NCBI GenBank assembly: GCA_009840135.1
Contig: VXOH01000019.1
Coordinates: forward strand, 1-44,023
Direction: 5' to 3'
DNA length: 44,023 nucleotides
From: Chloroflexota bacterium
GTDB taxonomy: Bacteria; Chloroflexota; Dehalococcoidia; Lucifugimonadales; UBA3495
Shown here: piece by piece, positions 40,475 through 44,023 of the stretch
Position numbering within the stretch: the stretch's first letter is position 1
Layout: each line of letters opens with the position of its first letter
Notes under the pieces: generated by a model
Databases searched by the model: none
Told to the model about the DNA's origin: nothing
Seen by the model: the letters and a program-made list of their open reading frames with translations, nothing else
Program-made: the position numbers and the translations under genes

Positions 40475-40996
40475 ATGACGGTCCTGCAGGAGTTCATCCG
40501 CCAAGCCTTTGAGACCAACTGGGAATGGACAGAACGGTACATTGACGGTCTGACCCAGGAAGAAATCGAGTACCGCCCCACAGACCAGTCCCATTCCATC
40601 GGCTTCATCCTCTGGCACTATGGCCGCGCCCTGGATATGTGGGTACAGACTCGCGCCAGGGGAGGCACCCAGCTATACGAAGAAGGCTGGGCTGAGCGGC
40701 TGGGCTTTGCGTCTGAACCCACCGACGTGGGCTTCGGCTACGGTGTCGAGGAACTGAATAACTGGACCTGTCCCGACAAGGCGCTGCTGGTGGAGTATGC
40801 CACCGCCGCTCGCAACAACCTGCTGGAGTTCCTGAGCGGCCTGGACGAAGATGCCCTGCTGAACACGGAAATTACCACCCTCCGGGGCGATACTATCAAT
40901 CTGGCCCGCATGTTCTCCATCCTGCTGTGGGAGGTAAACCAGCACGGAGGGCAGGCCAGCTACCTGCGGGGGATGCAGCTGGGGTTGGGACAGTAG
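40475..40996 (+). CDS. DinB-family protein, copy 2
   Basis: 173 residues from the ATG at 40475, behind AAAAGGAGGGG. It is aligned end to end with copy 1: INWEWTERYIDG becomes TNWEWTERYIDG, HSIGFILWHYGRALD is unchanged, and WEVNQHGGQASYLRGMQLG is nearly unchanged. The middle third, which would line the active pocket, differs most. It probably arose by tandem duplication, and the shared repeat at the gene borders offers a recombination route. The His ligands are retained in both, so both are likely functional. Confidence 0.88.
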   Translation: MTVLQEFIRQAFETNWEWTERYIDGLTQEEIEYRPTDQSHSIGFILWHYGRALDMWVQTRARGGTQLYEEGWAERLGFASEPTDVGFGYGVEELNNWTCPDKALLVEYATAARNNLLEFLSGLDEDALLNTEITTLRGDTINLARMFSILLWEVNQHGGQASYLRGMQLGLGQ

Positions 40997-41004
40997 GACG
41001 GGGG

Positions 41005-41223
41005 TTAGGCAGTGTGGGTATGGGGCCTAACCGGCTCCACGCCATCCTCGGCGCACCAATCCAAGTATTCGTCAACTGATACCTGGAACTCCCTCATCAT
41101 GTCTTCCGGGTGGTCGGCGTGGAAGATAGCAATAGGACAGGGGGCGGTATTGGTGACGCTGCCGCAATAGACTTTCGCTATATCATCATACTCGGTTTCA
41201 GCAATGTATCCCTTGTACTCCAT
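41005..41223 (-). CDS. HicB-family antitoxin, second paralogue
   Basis: 72 residues from ATG 41223, or 73 from the adjoining ATG 41226. It matches the HicB pattern EYKGYIAETEYDD, VDEYLDWCAEDGVEPVRP, and is about half identical to the HicB at 41247. No DNA-binding domain follows. It lies 23 bases downstream of the first HicB, in a gene order hicA, hicB, hicB on the minus strand. Residues after position 25 diverge, so partner specificity may differ. Confidence 0.8.
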   Translation of the reverse strand: MEYKGYIAETEYDDIAKVYCGSVTNTAPCPIAIFHADHPEDMMREFQVSVDEYLDWCAEDGVEPVRPHTHTA

Positions 41224-41246
41224 CATGGCGGTGGTTCCGGGGATGG

Positions 41247-41465
41247 TCAGGTAGTTGGCAAGCTGGGTCTGATTGGCTCCACGCCATCTTCAGCGCACCA
41301 GGCCAGATAATCGTCAATCGCTTCCTGGAGGATGCGGGTTAGGTCCTCTTCGTGTTCGCACTCAACAGTCACTATGGAGTAAGGACCTGAGTTGATAACA
41401 CGCCCGGAATAAAGCTCGAGTATTTCGTCGTATTCAAACTCTGCTATATAGCCCTTGTATTCCAT
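41247..41465 (-). CDS. hicB: HicB-family antitoxin, first paralogue
   Basis: 72 residues. The HicB core is EYKGYIAEFEYDEI, GRVINSGPYSIV and IDDYLAWCAEDGVEPIRP. Its ATG shares one base with the hicA stop (TAATG), showing translational coupling to HicA directly upstream. It is short and lacks a C-terminal DNA-binding domain. It is the primary antitoxin by position. Confidence 0.85.
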   Translation of the reverse strand: MEYKGYIAEFEYDEILELYSGRVINSGPYSIVTVECEHEEDLTRILQEAIDDYLAWCAEDGVEPIRPSLPTT

Positions 41466-41725
41466 TATGGTGATACTCCAACTTCGTTTAGAAAATCAAC
41501 AACATCTCGAACCGCACCCTTCGAAAGATAGGGTTTGGGATGCGGTCGGTGAATAACCTTCTGCTTGCCACCTGACCTGAGGCGGACGCGGGAACCCGCA
41601 GCCTCCAAGATTTCCACATCCAGCGCCCTTAACAGCGATACCACTTCTGCCCAGCGAATGTCTGGCGGCGTGGGTGAAGCAAATATTCTCGCTAACGTGC
41701 TTCTGTGCCTGTTCCTCAAATACAT
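41465..41725 (-). CDS. hicA: HicA-family toxin
   Basis: 86 residues. The family pattern is RSTLARIFASPTPPDIRWAEVVSLLRAL, split here as LARIFASPTPPDIRW and VVSLLRALDVEI, then GSRVRLRSGG, HRPHPKPYLSKGAVRDVVDFL. The conserved His before RPHPKP and the KGAVRDV tail are diagnostic of this HicA subtype, different from the pair at 7828. A TATAGT directly overlaps the start region, so the message may have a very short leader. Confidence 0.85.
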   Translation of the reverse strand: MYLRNRHRSTLARIFASPTPPDIRWAEVVSLLRALDVEILEAAGSRVRLRSGGKQKVIHRPHPKPYLSKGAVRDVVDFLNEVGVSP

Positions 41726-41831
41726 ACTATACTACCGGAAGTATTCTTTCACGAGCAGGCACAAACGGGCAATAATTCATACGTGAAAATTCGCGCCTAT
41801 TCGTGGATTGAAACAGAAAGGAAAAACAATC

Positions 41832-42782
41832 ATGCAAATAACCGAGCACATCTACAGCACTCACATCAAGGAAGACCAGTCCACCTTTGGGGCCATGCAC
41901 CCGGGCGGCACCCAGATTTACTTTGTGGGTAAGCTCAACGAAGGCATGGTGCTGGTGGACTCGGGGGAGCCCTACCGCCACTGGACCCGGCAAATCCTGG
42001 ACTACCACGAGGAGCTGGGCCGGCCCCGCATGTCGGCCATCCTGATAACCCACGGTCATGGCGACCACATCGGTGGGCTGGACCGGTTGCAGGAGGCCTT
42101 TGGCTGCCCCGTCCGCTGCCACCCCCGGCTGGCCCCGGTTTTGGCCCAACGGCTGGGGGAGGGTTGCGTGGTCAAGCTGCGGTCAAAGGAACTGGTCTGG
42201 ACCGGTCATTCGACAAGCTCAGGACGAGCGGACGACACCCCCATCCTAACCTTCCCCCGTCAAGAGGGAAGGGACGACTCCGGCTCGGGAGGAGTGGATT
42301 CGACAGGCTCAAACGGGGGGAGCCGGGGTGTTTCGCTGCGGGCGTTATTTACCCCGGGGCACGAGGAGGACCACGTCTGCTACTACCTGCGGGCCGATAA
42401 CGTGCTGTTCAGCGGCGACAATATCCTGGGCAACTCGTCGTCCAGCGTCCGAAACCTGAAGCAGTACATGGCATCGTTGGAACTGATGGCAAAGCAGCGT
42501 CCGGCGATAATATGCCCCGGCCACGGCCAGACGATCCACAATGGCGAGGCACGCATACGGTGGTACCTGCATCACCGGCAGGAGCGGGAAGACCAGGTAG
42601 TCGCCGCGCTGCAACATGGGGCGGAGACGGTGGACGACGCGGTAACGGCCGTCTATTCCCGCAACCTGCGCAAGAATTTGCGGGGCGCGGCTGCCCGCAA
42701 CGTGGGAACCCACCTGGCCAAGCTGCGGGAAGAGGGCCGGGTAACCGAAAACCCCGCCACCTACACAGTCAACCACGATTAA
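41832..42782 (+). CDS. Metallo-beta-lactamase-fold hydrolase (LACTB2-like)
   Basis: 316 residues from the ATG at 41832, behind GAAAGGA. The zinc site THGHGDHIGG is at 73-82, with later FTPGHEEDH, LFSGDNILG and CPGHGQTI completing the ligands. The C-terminal winged-helix-like part (about 260-316) recalls LACTB2/MBLAC2-type enzymes. Residues about 126-166 are a low-complexity insertion derived from repeat DNA (42209-42331), placed in a loop between the active-site strands, and probably tolerated. The upstream half of an ATCCACGAAT repeat touches the leader. Confidence 0.9.
   Translation: MQITEHIYSTHIKEDQSTFGAMHPGGTQIYFVGKLNEGMVLVDSGEPYRHWTRQILDYHEELGRPRMSAILITHGHGDHIGGLDRLQEAFGCPVRCHPRLAPVLAQRLGEGCVVKLRSKELVWTGHSTSSGRADDTPILTFPRQEGRDDSGSGGVDSTGSNGGSRGVSLRALFTPGHEEDHVCYYLRADNVLFSGDNILGNSSSSVRNLKQYMASLELMAKQRPAIICPGHGQTIHNGEARIRWYLHHRQEREDQVVAALQHGAETVDDAVTAVYSRNLRKNLRGAAARNVGTHLAKLREEGRVTENPATYTVNHD
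42209..42331. repeat. REP-like sequence within the MBL-fold gene
   Basis: TTCGACAAGCTCAGGACGAG CGG at 42209-42231 and TTCGACAGGCTCAAACGGGG at 42299 match the right arm of the repeat at 33547-33607. The intervening DNA is Gly/Asp/Ser-coding low-complexity sequence. Confidence 0.75.
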
Positions 42783-42783
42783 T

Positions 42784-42846
42784 CCACGAAGGACACGAAG
42801 ATTCACGAAGGGCCTCCTAATTCGTGCTCCTTCGTGTCCTTCGTGG
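42784..42846. repeat. Long perfect hairpin between converging genes
   Basis: CCACGAAGGACACGAAG (42784-42800) and CTTCGTGTCCTTCGTGG (42830-42846) are exact 17-base inverted repeats. It lies between the MBL and alcohol dehydrogenase stops, where it may act as a bidirectional 3'-end structure. It is related to the ATCCACGAAT family. Confidence 0.85.
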
Positions 42847-42856
42847 TTAAACGGTG

Positions 42857-43885
42857 TTAACTTTCAATAACCAGCTTGCCGTAGAACTCCCGCGACTCCA
42901 TTACCCGGTGCGCCTCGGCCACTTCATGCAGCGGGAAGGTCTGGCCCACGATTCCCCTCAGTTCCCCATTGTTGACGCACTTCATCAGGTCGCCGAAGCT
43001 GCGGCGGGTGCGGCCCCCGCTGCCCATCAGGTGCAGGGGACGGCCCTGCAGGATGGACAGATCCATATTCGTCCGGGCTCCTGACGTTACGCCGGTAATA
43101 ACCAGGCGACCGCCGGGTTTCAGGGACAGCATGTTCTGCTCCCAGACGTCGGCCCCCACCACGTCGAACACCAGGTCAACGCCCTTGCCGCCGGTCAATT
43201 CCCTGACCCGTCCGCTGATATCTTCCGTCTCCCGGTAGTTGATGACCTCATCGGCGCCCCATTTCCTCGCCTCTTCCAGCTTCCAGTCGCTGCCGGCGGT
43301 GGTGATTACCCGCGCGCCCACCATCTTGGCAATCTGGATGGCCATGCTGGCGACGCCGCTGCCGGCGGCCTGGACCAGCACGTCGTCCCACGAACGCACC
43401 TGCCCCTGCACCACCATGCACTGCCAGGCGGTGTGTCCGGCCAGGGGAATGGCGGCGGCCTCGGAGTAGCTCATGCCCTCGGGAAGCTGGTAGGCATTGA
43501 TGGCCGGGGCGGTGATGTACTCGGCATGTCCGCCGTCCAGGTCCACGCCGATGCGCTTCTGGGTGGTACAGTACTGGTCGTTGCCGTCCACGCAGAATTC
43601 GCAGGCGAGGCACTTGACCCGGTTCTCCAAAAGCACCCGGTCCCCAACTTGCAGTGCGGTGTTGGCATCGGGGCTGACCGAAACGATCTCGCCGGCCACG
43701 TCCATGCCCATGATGCGGGGGCTCTGGCCGCTGCGGCCCCGGTTGCGCATGCCCATGTCGGCCCGATTGAGGGCGCTGCCGTGGACCCGCAGCATAACCT
43801 CTCCGGGAGCCACCTCGGGGTCGGGCAGGTCGCCGTAGACCAGGGCATCAGGACCGCCCGGTTCCTGCAGATAAACGGCTTTCAT
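42857..43885 (-). CDS. Zinc-type alcohol dehydrogenase / quinone oxidoreductase-like (MDR)
   Basis: 342 residues from the ATG at 43885, which has AGGAGGACTTT upstream; a TTG at 43903 is rejected because it overlaps that site. The structural-zinc loop KCLACEFCVDGNDQYC supplies four cysteines. The NAD(P)-binding segment is AAGSGVASMAIQIAKMVGA. No catalytic-zinc Cys-His pair near the N-terminus is obvious (the early RVHGSALNRADMG has none), so it may be a quinone-oxidoreductase-type member despite the zinc loop. The final 120 bases of the window hold nothing supported. Confidence 0.9.
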   Translation of the reverse strand: MKAVYLQEPGGPDALVYGDLPDPEVAPGEVMLRVHGSALNRADMGMRNRGRSGQSPRIMGMDVAGEIVSVSPDANTALQVGDRVLLENRVKCLACEFCVDGNDQYCTTQKRIGVDLDGGHAEYITAPAINAYQLPEGMSYSEAAAIPLAGHTAWQCMVVQGQVRSWDDVLVQAAGSGVASMAIQIAKMVGARVITTAGSDWKLEEARKWGADEVINYRETEDISGRVRELTGGKGVDLVFDVVGADVWEQNMLSLKPGGRLVITGVTSGARTNMDLSILQGRPLHLMGSGGRTRRSFGDLMKCVNNGELRGIVGQTFPLHEVAEAHRVMESREFYGKLVIES

Positions 43886-44023
43886 CGGAAAGTCCTCCTC
43901 CAATACGAATCAACCATTGCCCGCATATTACAAGAGGGGGAGACGGGGGTCAAAGGTGGGGCTTCATTAGCAGGGCAATCGCATTATGAATGGTATAGTC
44001 AGGGAGTAAGGAAAAGGTGGGTT

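Overview
The window looks like a chromosomal segment from an uncultured, high-GC (about 60% by eye) bacterium, most plausibly a Chloroflexota lineage of the Dehalococcoidia / SAR202 type. This is inferred from gene content: flavin-dependent luciferase-like oxidoreductases, single acyl-CoA dehydrogenase and enoyl-CoA hydratase genes, an orphan molybdopterin hydroxylase subunit, VOC, fumarylacetoacetase-type and DinB proteins, and five Uma2-family genes. No rRNA, tRNA, CRISPR array or intact insertion sequence was recognised, so the taxonomic placement is only an inference.

Layout. 1-4.5 kb: a truncated CapA-type gene, then a lower-GC cluster with two tandem copies of a tiny gene (the first broken by an in-frame stop) ahead of a DUF6338-like membrane protein, then a small AtzG/GatC-like protein coupled to an amidase. 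4.7-9.9 kb: LLM oxidoreductase, Uma2, MFS exporter, a HicAB pair, a second Uma2 and an NAD-dependent epimerase. 9.95-12.3 kb: rsmG, then an AT-richer NYN-LOTUS gene, then a 5' fragment of a second rsmG preceded by a third Uma2. 12.6-14.1 kb: Lrp-type ligand-binding protein and acyl-CoA dehydrogenase, closed by a terminator. 14.2-17.8 kb (minus): a 955-residue PQQ-propeller lipoprotein and a cysteine-cluster HTH protein with four TAGAAC half-sites around its promoter. 18.2-22.9 kb: enoyl-CoA hydratase family protein, fourth Uma2, ThDP enzyme, second MFS transporter. 23.2-26.4 kb: a phage remnant with a zinc-ribbon reading frame, large terminase and portal, and no other virion genes. 27.2-29.7 kb: PadR regulator with its HAAS-type membrane partner, then a P-loop kinase-like protein. 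29.8-34.2 kb: a 45-residue membrane peptide, LLM oxidoreductase, fifth Uma2 and the molybdopterin hydroxylase subunit. 34.2-36.8 kb: a tight three-gene cassette of a HEPN/PaREP1-like protein, a PtuA-like ATPase and a PtuB-like HNH endonuclease, the best candidate for an unusual defence system. 36.9-43.9 kb: VOC protein, alpha/beta hydrolase, FAH-family protein, tandem DinB proteins, a HicA with two HicB paralogues, a metallo-beta-lactamase-fold hydrolase and a zinc-type alcohol dehydrogenase.

Two layers overlie each other. The high-GC metabolic genes suggest oxidative breakdown of varied organic compounds: flavin and molybdenum oxygenations, CoA-ester steps, ring-cleavage-type hydrolases and amidase. 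Interspersed lower-GC accessory genes are defence, toxin-antitoxin or phage-derived. Intergenic space is rich in dispersed hairpin repeats of at least five families, including GTAGGGGC-bordered hairpins whose arms vary in a compensating way. Two elements of another family sit in frame inside coding sequences.
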